Assembly: GCF_036884655.1 (NCBI RefSeq)
Contig: NC_088345.1
Coordinates: 33,605,501-33,669,500 of the forward strand
Direction of reading: 5' to 3'
DNA length: 64,000 nt
From: Musa acuminata AAA Group
Taxonomy: Eukaryota > Streptophyta > Magnoliopsida > Zingiberales > Musaceae
The position numbers and the translations under genes were made by a program. Of this stretch, positions 10,949-22,340 are shown one piece after another; positions within the stretch are counted from its first letter, which is position 1, and each line of letters starts with the position of its first letter. Below the pieces are notes generated by a model. That model did not search any database. It saw nothing but the letters and a program-made list of their open reading frames with translations, and was not told the origin of the DNA.

Positions 10949-13705
10949 TGTCACGCCCGCCCCCCCCCCCGAATTTTCAGTTTCAGGAGGTGTGACCCTG
11001 TTTAAAATCAATTATATTATAATTCATCATCAATTCAATCCAGGATCCAAACTAACAATTTGAGGATACTAAGAATCATTCAAAATCAATATTCACAATT
11101 CATAAACTTGAACGTTACATAAACCATAATCTACTTCACTCAGAGATTCACAAAATCCCATGGCAACTCAACTAAACATCATCCACAACATAAATCCATA
11201 ATCGTAGAAGTATATACAATCACAAAAAGATAATTATTTACCATGAGTTCTTATCCTTATACAACTTAAACTTATCATTCCATACACATGAGTAGTCCTT
11301 TAAACTTTTACAACACATAAGTATCAACAGATTCCTTAACATTACATCAGAAGTAAAGTATACTATACAACAAAAACCATCATCCAACAAAATTAGCTCA
11401 AAAATCTTCTAGCCTTTCACTACTTTAACCCAATTCTAGCTTTTCAGTGCGTGACAAGTTACCCTGAAAAATTTATATAGCAACGGGGTGAGCATAAAGA
11501 GCTCAGCAAGTGTCTAACATATCCATGGCGATAGGAGAAGTTCAAGCAGGTTTAGTATCAAGATACAAAGTAGAAATACAAATGTTCATTTGAAGTCATC
11601 TCATTTGATATAAAATCACAAAGGTTGACCTCGTTCAAAAACAGGCATTAGACATAACAATAGGAGAAAGGAAATTAGAGCATTTCATTGGCAAAAGAAA
11701 CATTTAGGCATGTATCAAATGGCACATGAAGCATTTAGGTACATATCAAAGGCATAAGAGTGTTTGAGAGCATAACAATAACATACGAAATACTTCAAGG
11801 TATAACAAGTGAACCGAGTAATAAACACAAGCTTGTATGTCATTTTTGATGTAGCATGCAATCCATTTTTATCCAAAGCATAATATGAACTCATAAACAA
11901 AGCTTTGGATATCATATCAATAAACATAGATGGCGCTGTGGGACCACATACATAATGTGATTCATCCATTTCTGGATGACCACCAAGCATAAGTCTCCCA
12001 CGTCTGGGAGCTCCATCCACCCACGTCTGAGTGAAGTCAATGGGGCCGGCAGAGCAATCGCGGGCTCTAAGCATAACTCCCTTTACCATTTCTGGCAAAG
12101 GTTCACAATATCCCACAAGACACCAGAGTACAAAAGGGTAGTATGAACAATAACAATGACACATATCAGAAGCACATGCAGAACAACGAAATGTACATAT
12201 GCCTTTCGAGTCAATACGATACAAACATAATCTTTCACAAATGTATTCAGATTTAAAAGGAAACAAAAGCAGGAGTATACAAGGATTTCAAGAAATCACA
12301 TATGGCTCAATTGAAACAAGAAAGTTAGTTGAATTCAATGTCCAAAGAAATGAAACTGGAAGAGGCACATATCGAAAGCAAATTCGGAACAATGGGATGC
12401 ATGTGCCGAATCATTACGCTGAAAACATGAACTTTAGATGATAGCTGCAGACAAATAAATAAATGACAAAAGTATACAGGAATTTAAGGTAATAATGTAA
12501 AGCTTAACTGAAGAGTGTTTGCCGAAATCGATTTCCAAAGAGAAGAAACAAGGAGAGCCGAAATCGACCAAAGTTTGATTCTGGCAGAATTTGATAGGGA
12601 CATTGTATGAACTATTTAGATAACCAATTATGCTCCAGTTTATGCAAATTATATTTCATTAGAAAGCTTTATCCATCTAATTTTAGGAAAATTATGTTTG
12701 ACAAGAATTGGAATTTACAACAGGGAGTTACAGATAATTTTGTAGACAAAGGTCTGAAAATATTTGCTCTGTTTTACTGAATCCATTGGGTCGATGAAAG
12801 CAGATGTTTTAGTTAGCAATTATACTCCGAAAATTTCAAATCAGGTATATAAAGAAAGTATTTTGAGTCGAGCTTCGAATAAATCATACTTTGTATGAAA
12901 CTGAGTTCACAGCAGAAAGTTATAAGTAGCTAAGCAACAAGAGGTCAGAAATTTCAGTCTCTATTTTGTAGAATCTGTAGGGTTAATTGAAACAGAAGTC
13001 TTAGTAGGCATTTAAACTCCAAATCATTCAATCTTTGTGTCAAAATAAAGATATTTGAGTCTAATTTTAAATGGAATAGGTTTTGCCTAGATCATAGTTT
13101 AGTGCTAAAAGTTAGATCCAAAACAATGTATAGAAGTCAGATTACCGAAAAATTTCAGATCCATGGCTTTGTATCAAAAGGAAAGAACGGTTTGGTAATA
13201 AGCTAAAATCTTTTGCATTATGAAGAATTAAAAGGAAAACAGAGATTAGGAATTCTGTAGGAAGAGATTAGAACACTTGTCTTAGATGAGTTTGATTCCC
13301 AAATATAGGGAGTTGATACAAAACCTCAAACAAAGTTTCCTCTTCTTCTTCTTCTCTTCTTCTTCTTCTCCTCAAACTAACGTTGGCTGAAAACTTTCTT
13401 CTTAATGGTGCCTTAAATTACTTAGATTTGACTCATGCTAAAATAGTGAGGTGGCAAGCATGCATGGGGGTTTAGGTGTCAACTTTAGAATAAATGCTAA
13501 GTGGCTCATCCTTGTTAATGACACATGTCCTCCATTTTATTTTATTTTATTTTTATTTACTCAATTCTGAATATTCTATAAATCATCTCAAACATTTAAT
13601 ATTTACTCTTAGGTCCTTAGCCATAAACTTTAATATAATATTATTTAATAAAAAATTATTATTATTATTTACTATTTTTTTTTTTTTTAAATGGGGGATG
13701 TTACA
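10949..13705 (-). repeat. Array LTR 3 (5' LTR in element sense)
   Basis: Begins TGTCACGCCC with a C-rich run and ends GGGATGTTACA directly before CATTC. Closely similar to LTRs 1 and 2, with scattered substitutions. No gene is supported inside it. Confidence 0.92.
11472..11479 (-). promoter_or_regulatory. Probable gypsy LTR TATA box (LTR 3)
   Basis: Same TATATAAA block. As the upstream LTR in element sense, this copy would drive the array. Confidence 0.45.
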
Positions 13706-13710
13706 CATTC
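13706..13710. repeat. Target-site duplication CATTC, right copy
   Basis: Matches 2669-2673; Gypsy-1 protease sequence resumes here. Confidence 0.9.
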
Positions 13711-14330
13711 AACCTAAACCACTGGATTATATGCTATATGTAAATACGACTATTTGGGATTGTTTGATAACAAACTCGATCTGGTCATCTTGTTTGATTT
13801 CTATTGGAGAACACAAACTTCTTGCTGATTTAGTTCTCCTAGATATTTGGAGTTTTGATATTATATTAAGTATGGATTGACTATCTTCCAATCATACCAG
13901 TATATATTGTTATACAAAATGATCACTTTTTGTATACTAGATCATCCCATCTTTTATTTTGAGAGTATTGGGCATGATTCACCTCCTTGCCTGATGTATC
14001 TTAAGATGACTTGCCTAGATTATCTCTAGATAGAGAGGATGAATTTGCTTTTGATTTGGTCATTGGGACAATTCCAATATCTAAGCCTCTTTATAGAATG
14101 ACACCATTTTAGTAAGTGGAATTGAAAAAGCAACTACAAGGACTATTAGATAAGGGTGCTCTAGTGCTAGTGTTTCATCATGGGGTGCTCCGGTGTTAGT
14201 TAAGAAGATGGATAAAACTTCTAAAGGATTATGATTGTACCATTCGTTATCATCCGGGTAAAGCTAATATTGTAGTAGATGCCCTTTGTAGAAAATCTAT
14301 AAGTTTTATGGCGACTTTGGTTGTGAAGCA
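13711..14330 (+). pseudogene. Gypsy-1 protease end, RT start and RNase H end
   Basis: After the array, protease sequence continues (QPKPLDYML). Near 13982-14110 a stretch reads EDEFAFDLVIGTIPISKPLY and then LYRMTPF, the usual N-terminal part of gypsy reverse transcriptase. It continues to SSWGAPVLVKKMDKT near 14215 and jumps directly to RYHPGKANIVVDAL near 14229-14320, the C-terminal end of RNase H. The RT catalytic core and most of RNase H are therefore deleted. Stops and frame changes are present throughout. Confidence 0.8.
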
Positions 14331-15450
14331 ATGGAAGTTATTAGAAGAGAATTATGATTCGAATGTCATGAGAAAAGGGCAAGACTCAATGATATTAATG
14401 GCCTCCATCCAAGTGCAATATGATCTCATTCAACAAATTAAAGGAGGACAACTATGAGATCAACGCTTGATCTGCTTAAGGAATGAAGTAGAAAAGGGAT
14501 TGAAAATTTTCGAGTTTCAGAGGATGGCCTATTGAGATTTGGGGATAGAATATGAGTTTCAAATGACTCAGATATCAAAAAATCAAATCCTGAGGGATGG
14601 TCATAATTCAAAGTACACCATGCACCCTGGTAGCACTAAGATGTATAGAGATCTCCAAAGTCATTATTGGTGGGACGGCATGAAGAAGGAGATTGCAATA
14701 TATATTTCAAAGTGTTTGACTTGTCAGCAAATCAAAGCAGAACACCAAAGACCTAGAGGTTTGTTGCAACCTTTAGATATTCCTGAATAGAAATGGGAAT
14801 GTATTACCATGGACTTTATTTCAGGACTACCCCGAACTTCTAGAAAGCATGATACTATTTGGGTTATCATTGATAGGTTAACGAAATCTGAACATTTCCT
14901 ACCGATCAATATTACTTATTCTCTTGATAGGCTTGCAGATTTATATATAAATGAAATAGTAAGACTTCATGGTGTTCCAAAGGAGATAATCTCTGACAGA
15001 GACTCCAAATTTCTATCTAGATTTTGGAGAAGGTTACAGGAATCTATTAGCACTAAAGTCAAGTTTAGTACTGCTTATCACCCTCAAACTGATGGTCAAT
15101 CAGAAAGAACCATTTAAACACTTGAGGATTTGCTTCGAGCCTATGTTATGGATTGGGAAGGTGAATGGGATAAAGATATCTCTCTTATTGAGTTCACTTA
15201 CAATAATAGTTATCATTCAAGTATTCAGATGGCTCCTTATGAAGCTTTATATGGGCGAAAGTGCAGGACGCCTATATGTTGGGAAGAAATTAGCGACAGA
15301 AAGTTATTAGCACCAGAAAAAGTACAAGAGAATACTAAGAAAATTCAACTTATAAGAAAAAGGTTAAAGACTGCTCAGAGTCGTCAAAAGAGTTATGCTG
15401 ATAATATAAGACGAAATATTGAGTTCAATTCGGGGATTTTGTATTCCTGA
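14331..15450 (+). pseudogene. Gypsy-1 integrase remnant
   Basis: The HHCC zinc-binding part lies near 14600-14730: HPGSTKMY, then YWWDGMKKE, then CLTCQQIK. The catalytic core follows with MDFISGLP (first Asp) at 14809, SDRDSKF (second Asp) near 14993 and HPQTDGQSERTI (catalytic Glu) near 15080-15114. A stop follows at 15115-15117. A second segment continues to about 15450 with the LIEFTYNNSYHSSIQMAPYE and YGRKCRTPICW motifs typical of plant gypsy integrase. Another stop lies between the zinc domain and core. The motifs are readable but the frame is broken at least three times. Confidence 0.88.
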
Positions 15451-15906
15451 AGGTCTCCCTTTCTAAAGGCATTGTAAGATTTGGGAAGAAAGGAAAGTTA
15501 AGCCCAAGATTTATTGAACCTTTTGAGATTCTTGAGAGGGTTGGTTATGTCGCTTACAGGATTGTCTTGCCACCATCATTATGCCATATCCATGATATGT
15601 TTCATGTTTCAATGATCATAAAGTATATACATGATCCCTCTCATATCATTAAGTATGAGCCGATGGTGATTGATAAAGACTTGTCTTATGTGGAAGAGCC
15701 CACTCAGATTGTTGATAAAAAAGAAAAGATCTTGAGGAATCGGGTTATCCCTCTAGTTAAAGTGATATGGAGATATCATTTTGGAGAGGAGGAATCGGGT
15801 TATCCCTCTAGTTAAAGTGATCTGGAGATATCATTCTGGAGAGGAAACAACTTGGGAGCTTGAGGAAGAAATGATGAAAGCTTATCCTCATCTTTTCGTC
15901 GAATGA
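15451..15906 (+). pseudogene. Gypsy-1 integrase C-terminus with chromodomain-like end
   Basis: Reads HIHDMFHVSMIIKYIHDPSH from about 15585, then a WRYH-type segment, and ends ETTWELEEEMMKAYPHLF near 15846-15900. This W-E-x-E...YPxLF ending is typical of the chromodomain end of plant chromoviruses. A 55-base tandem duplication (15734-15843) throws the frame off inside this region. Confidence 0.78.
15734..15843. repeat. 55-base tandem duplication within the Gypsy-1 C-terminus
   Basis: The units 15734-15788 and 15789-15843 differ at two positions I can see. As 55 is not a multiple of three, it causes a frameshift. Confidence 0.88.
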
Positions 15907-15941
15907 GGTATGATAAATTTAGAGGACTAAATTTTTTTTTT

Positions 15942-15954
15942 AAGGAGGGGAGAG
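15942..15954 (+). promoter_or_regulatory. Gypsy-1 polypurine tract
   Basis: AAGGAGGGGAGAG directly precedes the TGTAACATCC terminus of the 3' LTR. Confidence 0.85.
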
Positions 15955-16331
15955 TGTAACATCCCCCATTTTTGAAAATTTAGTAAAAGGTTTGTTTGTA
16001 AAAATAAAGATTATTTAATAATTATTTTATATTAAATGATATTATATTAAAGGTTTATGGCTAGGGACCTAAGAGTAAATATTAGAAGTTTGATATAATT
16101 TATGAAAGATTCAGATTTAAGTTAAAAAAAAAAAAGAAAAAAATATATAGTGTACATGTGTCACTAACTAACCTAAGGTTGGTGCCACTCATCTTTGCTC
16201 TAAAGATGACACCTAGCCCCTTTCATGCATGCATGACACCTTGCAACTTTTGCATTAGCCAAAACCTAAATAATTAGATGAAAGGTTAAAGAAAACAAAT
16301 CTGAAGAGTTGCAGCCAACGTGAGTTTGAGA

Positions 16332-16366
16332 AAAGAAGAAGAAGAAGAAGAAGAAGAAGAAGAAGA
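16332..16366. repeat. GAA microsatellite
   Basis: Uninterrupted GAA repeats at the position where the array LTRs carry CTT on the plus strand; an ancestral LTR feature. Confidence 0.9.
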
Positions 16367-17899
16367 GCTAGAGGTTTTTCATCAATTTTCTCACATTTGG
16401 GATTCAAATAGTTATAAGGCAAGTGTTCTAACCCCATCCCAAAGTAACATTAATCTCTGTTTCCATTTTTATTCTGCAAAATTTGAAAGATTTCAACTGA
16501 GAACCAGACCTTCTTTCATTTTGATATAAAGCTATGAATCTGTAATTTTTCAGTAATTTGACCTCTATGCAATGTTTTGGTCATAACATTTTGTAATAAA
16601 CTCTGATTTAAACAAAACCAATTTTATTTGAAAGTAGACAAGAAAATATTTATTTCGATATAAAGATCGAATGATTTGGAGTTTAAATTCCTACTAAGAC
16701 TTCTGTTTAAATTAACCCTATAGATTCTGTAAAACAGGGACTAAAATTTCTGACCTCTTGTTGCTTAACTACTTATAACTTTCTGCTGTGAACTCAGATT
16801 CATACAAAGTATGATTTATTCGAAGGTAGACTCAAAATACTTTCTGTGTATTTCTGATTTGAAAATTTTGGAGTACAATTGCTAACTGAAACATCTGCTT
16901 TCATCGACCCTATGGATTCAGTAAAATAGAGCTAATATTTTCAGACCTTTTGCTACGAAATTATCTTTAACTCCCTATTGTAAATTTTAATTCTTGTTAA
17001 ACTTGATTTGCATAAAACTAGATTGACAAAGCTTTCTAATGACACCTAATTTGTATAAATTGGAGTATAATTGGTTATCCAAATAGTTCATGCAATGTTC
17101 CTATCAAATTCTACCAGAATCGAGCTTTGGTCGATTTCGGCTTTCCTTGTTTATTCTCTTTGGAAATCGATTTCGGCAAAAAAAACTCTTACTTCAGTTA
17201 AGCTTTACATTATTACCTTAAATTCCTGTATACTTTTGTCCTCTATTTATTTGTACATCTGTAGCTATCATCTAAAGATCATGTTTGCATCGTAATGATT
17301 TCGACACATGCATCCCATTATTCCGCATTTGCTTTCGATATGTGCCTCCTCCAGTTTCATTTCTTTGGCCATTGAATTTATCTAACTTTCTTATTTCAAT
17401 TGAGCTATATATGATTTCTTGAAAATCCTTGTATGCTCTTGCTTTTGTTTTCTTTCAAATCTGAATACATTTATGAAAGATTATGTTTGTATCGTATTGA
17501 CTCGAATGGCATATGTACATTTCGTTGTTCCACATGTGCTTCCGATATATCCCAATTCATTATTTACAATACCCTTTTGTACTCTGGTGTTTGTGGGATT
17601 ATTTGGACCTTTGCTAGAAATGGTAAATGGTATGTGCTTAGAGCCCGCGATGCTCTAGATTATGTTTGGTGGTCATTCGGAAATGGATGGACCATATTAT
17701 GTTTGGAATCCCACTTCACCTTCTATCTGTTTGATATGAAATTCAGAGCCGACCTAGCACTTGGGTAGGGTGAGAGGGCTCAAGTAGGAAAGGGCTACCC
17801 GTGGATGGAGTCGAGAACTCATCACGGCGTGGAGCCACCACTGAGTTAAACCTCACATGCACTATGCTAGAGTACGACGTTTGAGCTTCTATTTCGTAT

Positions 17900-18020
17900 T
17901 TGTTCTTTGATATGTTCTGAAATGCTTCTTATGCTTCCAAAATATTTCCATATGCCATTGATACGTTCTGAAGCATTTCATTCACCATTGATATGTTCCG
18001 AACAATTTCATATGCCATTG
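17900..18020 (+). repeat. Short repeats of ATTGATATGTTCCGAA type in the LTR
   Basis: Variants of CATATGCCATTGATATG followed by TTCCGAAxxATTTC recur. Related minus-strand arrays lie at 20321-20930 and 24960-25320. Confidence 0.7.
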
Positions 18021-18485
18021 ATATCCAAAATGCTCCTTACGTCTTTGTTATGCCTTGAAATTACCATATGTCATCGATATGCTCCTCATGCCAATGATAT
18101 GCTCCAATTATCTTTCCTCGATTGTATGAACAAAACGTGCTTCGAACGAAATGACATCGTAATTCTGCATTCATGATGTCCAAAATGCTCCTTACGTCTT
18201 TGTTATGCCTTGAAATTACTATATGTCATCGATATGCTCCTTATGCCAATAATATGCTTCAATTATCTTTCCTTGATTGTATGAACAAAATGTGATTCAA
18301 ACGAAATGACATCATAATTCTGCATTCATGATATCCAAAATGCTCCTTACGTCTTTGTTATGCCTTGAAATTATCATATGTCATCAATATGCTCCTTATG
18401 CCAATGATATGCTCCAATTACCTTTTCTCGATTGTATGAACAAAATGTGCTTCGAACGATATGACATTGTAATTCTGCATTAAAA
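18021..18485 (+). repeat. Three tandem units of 155 bases
   Basis: Units begin at 18021, 18176 and 18331 (each AT(A/G)TCCAAAATGCTCC). The third ends in an A-rich run. Units differ at only a few bases. They lie just upstream of the probable TATA block. Confidence 0.9.
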
Positions 18486-18612
18486 AAAAAACATGCTACT
18501 GTTTCATCTTGTATCTCTGATTTGTATTTTGATACCTTATTTGTTTGAAACCTGTCCTCTTTGCTATGGATATGTTAGTCACTTGCTGAGCTTTATATGC
18601 TCACCCCGTTGC

Positions 18613-18620
18613 TATATAAA
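18613..18620 (+). promoter_or_regulatory. Probable Gypsy-1 LTR TATA box
   Basis: TATATAAA in the context GTTGC-TATATAAA-TTTTTCAGG, matching the minus-strand block of the other gypsy LTRs. Confidence 0.45.
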
Positions 18621-19156
18621 TTTTTCAGGATAGCTTATCGCTCACTAAAATATGTAAATTGGGTTGAGGCAGTGGAAGACTAGAAGATTTTGGGGCAAAT
18701 ATTTTGTACTTGATTGGTTGATGTTGTATAAGTCATTTTTGGGAGTAATGAAATATCAATGACAAATCTAGATTGATGTATCTTGTAAATATTTGAAAAG
18801 TACCTCTTATGTCAGGATTTTGAAAATGTTAAGTCTAAACTGTGTACTAATATAAACATGTAGTACATGTTAGTTTTGTGATTGCATTAATTGTCACGCT
18901 TATGGATTTATGATATAGTTATGGTTTAATTAAGTTGCCTTTGGATTTTAAGAATCATCTAGTGACATGATGTATGATTATAAACTGCACAGGTTTTGTG
19001 AATTGTGGATTGTATAGGTGACTGACTTGAATGTTTTTTTCTTAGTGACCTCAAATGTGTGATTGGATCCTAGATTGTTTGTTGAATTATAATATTATCA
19101 ACTTGAGTTAGGTTCACACCTCCTGAATAAGAATAAAATTCGGGAGGGGCTTGACA

Positions 19157-19207
19157 AGAGTAGTACTAGGATGGGTGACCCCTTGGGAAGTCCTCATGTT
19201 GCACTCC
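19157..19207 (+). rRNA. 5S rRNA 3' fragment, cut by the Gypsy-1 LTR
   Basis: Starts at AGAGTAGTACTAGGATGGGT, which is the internal promoter C-box region, and continues to the mature 3' end GTTGCACTCC. The 5' two thirds are missing because the LTR lies at the break. This copy keeps the 3' end that the longer copies lack. Confidence 0.9.
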
Positions 19208-19520
19208 TCTTTGCGCCCCGAGCGACCAAAACCACTCTCGTCGACCTCCGAGGCGATGGTTTTGGGCCTCGGAATTTGCCGTGACCGCTACGCAGTCAGT
19301 CTCGTGGGGCTTAGAGAGAGGCTTCCGGAATGGGGTCGCAATAGTGATTCCGAGTTCGTTCGAGAAAGTCCCGAGGGTTTCGGCGCGAGCTTGCCGTGTC
19401 CGGTACGCGGCGGGCATCGGAGAGATCTGACAATGGTGATTCCGAGATCGTTCGAGAGGTTTAAGGGCTCCATATGCCGTCCGTGACGTGCACAAAGGCG
19501 AGGGACGACGCGCACAAAAC
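19208..19520 (+). repeat. 5S rDNA intergenic spacer
   Basis: GC-rich spacer starting TTTGCGCCCCGAG, matched at 37301-37613 and, without its first 30 or so bases, at 37716-37992 and 38095-38357. No protein gene is supported; the open frames here come from high GC content. Confidence 0.85.
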
Positions 19521-19622
19521 GAGTACGATCATACCAGCACTAAAGCACCATATCCCATCAGAACTCCGAATTTAAGCGTGCTTGGGCGAGAGTAGTACTA
19601 GGATGGGTGACCCCTTGGGAAG
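19521..19622 (+). rRNA. 5S rRNA copy, truncated at the 3' end (probable pseudogene)
   Basis: Starts GAGTACGATCATACCAGC and continues colinear with plant 5S rRNA through the A-box region and C-box (TAGTACTAGGATGGGTGACC) to GGGAAG. It then runs straight into spacer (ACCTCCGAGGCGATGG). About 19 terminal bases and the terminator are missing. It also carries GAATTTAAGCG in place of the usual GAAGTTAAGCG, a change shared by all three longer copies. Confidence 0.9.
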
Positions 19623-19726
19623 ACCTCCGAGGCGATGGTTTTGGGCCCTGAAATTTACCGTGAACGCTATGCAGTCAATCTCGTGGGGCTCGGAGAGATG
19701 TTTCCGGAATGGGGTCGCAATAGCGA
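19623..19726 (+). repeat. 5S spacer fragment cut by Gypsy-3
   Basis: Starts inside the spacer because of the shared deletion, and ends at GCAATAGCGA where TGTCACGCCC of Gypsy-3 begins. Confidence 0.85.
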
Positions 19727-20160
19727 TGTCACGCCCCTCAAATAATATCGATGATTTAAAAAGATTCATCAAAACACAAACCAATCCAGGATTTATAATC
19801 ATATATCACATCACTCGATAATTCACATTTATGACAACTCAACCCAACTTCACAAACATGAACAACATTTATAAATCCACAAGCTAAATAAATTATACAA
19901 TCAAAACTCCAACTATTTACCACAAGTTCATATCATCATAAACTAGACTTAACATTCCGAAATTCCAAATAAGAGAGATCTTCTAACACTTTTACACATT
20001 ATATCCATTTTGATTCATCGATAACATTTCATTACATACAAAATATGCTTGTACAACAATAACATAATAACCAACAAGACTTGCCCATAATTATGAATAG
20101 CTCTCCACTGCCTCAGCCCAATTCAAAACATCTCAAAGAGTGATAACATGACCTGAAAGA

Positions 20161-20168
20161 TTTATATA
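20161..20168 (-). promoter_or_regulatory. Probable TATA box, Gypsy-3 left LTR
   Basis: Minus-strand TATATAAA in the conserved block. Confidence 0.35.
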
Positions 20169-21971
20169 ACAACGGAGTGAGCTAAAAACAGCTTAGCAAG
20201 TGACAAAACATATTTAGAACAAAAGGAACGGTTTCAAACAAGTAAGATATCATAATGCAAGGGAGAATACAAGATTTCTCAAGGATACCATCTCATTAGA
20301 TACAAAATCATATGTGTCATGTCATTCAAAACATATTTGGTTCATAACAAATGGAGCACAGAGTAATTGGAGCATATCAATAGCGTACGAGATGTTCCGG
20401 AGCATATCAATGGCAAATAGGACATTTCATAACATATCAGGTCATAACAAATGGAACACAGAGTAATTGAAGCATATCAATAGCGTATGAAATGTTCCGG
20501 AGTATATAAATGACATATGAAACATTTCAAAATGTAACAATAACATATGAAACAGATAGAATGTGAAGTGGGATTCCAAACATAATATGGTCAATCCATT
20601 TTTGAATGACCACCAAACATAATCTAGAGCATCGCATGCTCTAAGCACATACCCTTTACCATTTCTGGCAAAGGTCCAAATAATCCCACAAACACCAGAG
20701 TACAAAAGGGTATTCTGAACAATAATTTGAGACAGTAGCAGATGAAGCATTTCGGAGCATATCAATGGCGTATGAAATGTTCCGGAGCATATCAATGACA
20801 TGGAATATTTCGAAGCGTAACAATAATAGATGACACATTTCGGAGCATATCAATGGGGTATGAAATGTTTCAGAGCATATCAATAACAAATGAAACATTT
20901 CGGAACATATCAATAACAAATACCAAACAAAAGCTCAAACGTCGTAGTTGACGTTGCATTCATATCATTCTTATCCATAACAAAGTAGAAGGGTCAGAAT
21001 ATCAGAAGTTGCATAGATTCGAATCGTTACATCTAAATAGGAGATATATCAAATGAAAGGCTAGAACAATTCAAAGTTCCTCATATTCAAAACAACTGTA
21101 GCGGTAAAATTGCGGTAAGGAAAGATCAGGACACTTGCAATAGGAAAGATTAGAAAGCTTGCAATAGGAATGATAGGAACACTTGCATGAGAAAAGATTA
21201 GAAAGCTTGCAATAGAAAGGATCAGAACACTTGCCTTTCAAAGATTTCGATCCAAAGATCCAAAGAAGGTGTCAGCCCAAATCCTTTTACTTTTCCTTCA
21301 CAACTGTAGCTCATGCAGAACATAGAGGCATAGTCACATACTCTCTCTTACACTCATTCCTTCGTTTTCTTTCACAAACGCAGCTGCCACAGCCACCACC
21401 GCTGTCGCTGCCACAATCGCTGCCCCTTCAACTGCACTACTTCCTTCCTCCTCTTCTTTCACAGACACAGCTGCTGCATACGCAGTCGCTGCCATTGTGG
21501 CCGCAATCCCTTCCGCAGCCCCTTTTTCCCCCTTTCCTTTCTTTTCTTTCCCAGCAGCTCTGTTGCAGTCGCAGCCTCAGCCACGGCCGCAGCCTCTTCT
21601 TCCTCCCCTGCTCATCTTCCTCTCCTTCTCTTCCAACTGCAGCTGCCATCGCCGCAGCTGCAGCCCCTTCTCCTCTTCCCCTCTTCTTCCTCTCCTTCCC
21701 TTTCTCTTCTTCTTCCTTTCCTTTTTCTCTTTCCCTGCCACAACTGCAGCTGCCACTACCGCTGCCGTAGCTACTTCTTTCCCTTCTCCTCTTCCTTCTC
21801 CTTCCTTTCTTCTTCTTCTCTCCCCGCTGCAACTGCTGCAGTCGCGGCCGCAGCTATGGCCGCAACCTCTTCTTTCTCCCCTGCTCATCTTCCTCTTCTT
21901 CTTCTCTTCCAGCTGCAGCTGCCATCGCCGCAGCTGCAGCCCCTTCTTCCATGGCATCACACACACCCTCT

Positions 21972-21999
21972 CCTCTGTTTCCTGTGCAGGAAACAGAGG
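21972..21999. repeat. Perfect 13-bp inverted repeat, 2-base loop
   Basis: Arms CCTCTGTTTCCTG and CAGGAAACAGAGG. First of a series in Gypsy-3 LTRs. Confidence 0.9.
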
Positions 22000-22080
22000 T
22001 ATCACAACCTCTTCTCCTGCTTCCTCTTCTTCTTCTCTTCCTCTTCTTCTTCTTCTCCTCTTCGAACGCCCCACACCTCT

Positions 22081-22109
22081 CCTCTGTTTCCACCTACAAG
22101 AAACAGAGG
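22081..22109. repeat. 10-bp inverted repeat of the same series
   Basis: Arms CCTCTGTTTC and GAAACAGAGG, loop of 9. Confidence 0.9.
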
Positions 22110-22244
22110 TGCAGCACACCTCTCGCTCCTCTCCCTCGTCCCTCTCTTTTCCCTCTTCTTCTCCTTCTCTTCTTCTCCTAAGACCCTTTTCCTCCCTAAC
22201 GCCACACACCTCCTCGCTGCAGCGTTGCCGTAGCTATCCTCCTC

Positions 22245-22279
22245 TCTTCTTCTTCTTCTTCTTCTTCTTCTTCTTCTTC
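22245..22279. repeat. CTT microsatellite
   Basis: Uninterrupted TTC repeats in the pyrimidine-rich LTR part. Confidence 0.9.
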
Positions 22280-22311
22280 CCTTCTCCTCCCCAACGCCCC
22301 ACACATCCTCT

Positions 22312-22340
22312 CCTCTGTTTCCACCTGCGGGAAACAGAGG
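22312..22340. repeat. 10-bp inverted repeat of the same series
   Basis: Arms CCTCTGTTTC and GAAACAGAGG. Confidence 0.9.

Larger units (their letters stand above)
2674..13705 (-). mobile_element. Gypsy tandem array: LTR-interior-LTR-interior-LTR
   Basis: Three LTRs of about 2.75 kb (2674-5425, 6813-9554, 10949-13705) alternate with two interiors of about 1.39 kb (5426-6812, 9555-10948). Reading on the minus strand, each interior has a primer site like that for initiator tRNA-Met, one gag-protease-stub frame and a purine tract. Only the outer ends carry the CATTC duplication, so the whole array behaves as one insertion. No RT, RNase H or integrase is present, so it is non-autonomous. The array could come from unequal recombination between LTRs of sister copies or from an irregular integration product. 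Confidence 0.9.
2137..19156 (+). mobile_element. Gypsy-1: old chromovirus-type Ty3/gypsy element, 5' truncated and interrupted
   Basis: The plus-strand remains are gag (2172-2668), the end of protease (from 13711), scraps of reverse transcriptase and RNase H, integrase, a chromodomain-like end, a purine tract (15942-15954) and a 3' LTR (15955-19156). The 5' LTR and start of gag are missing, and a Sirevirus-like LTR lies at the break. A minus-strand gypsy array (2674-13705) splits it within the protease region. The right end (CTTGACA) lies directly against 5S rRNA sequence, so this element inserted into a 5S gene. Confidence 0.85.
15955..19156 (+). repeat. Gypsy-1 3' LTR
   Basis: Runs from TGTAACATCCCCC to GGGGCTTGACA, about 3.2 kb. 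It is related to the array LTRs in opposite orientation: a block around 17100-17230 matches minus-strand sequence near 4190-4320. It contains a GAA tract, a short-motif array, a 155-base tandem repeat and the conserved TATA block. No gene is supported. The right end abuts 5S rRNA sequence. Confidence 0.88.

Noticed and set aside
19151..19802. Open frames of 75-111 codons in 5S spacer (also 37244-38430)
   Set aside because: Present on both strands in GC-rich intergenic spacer around 5S genes; no coding signal.
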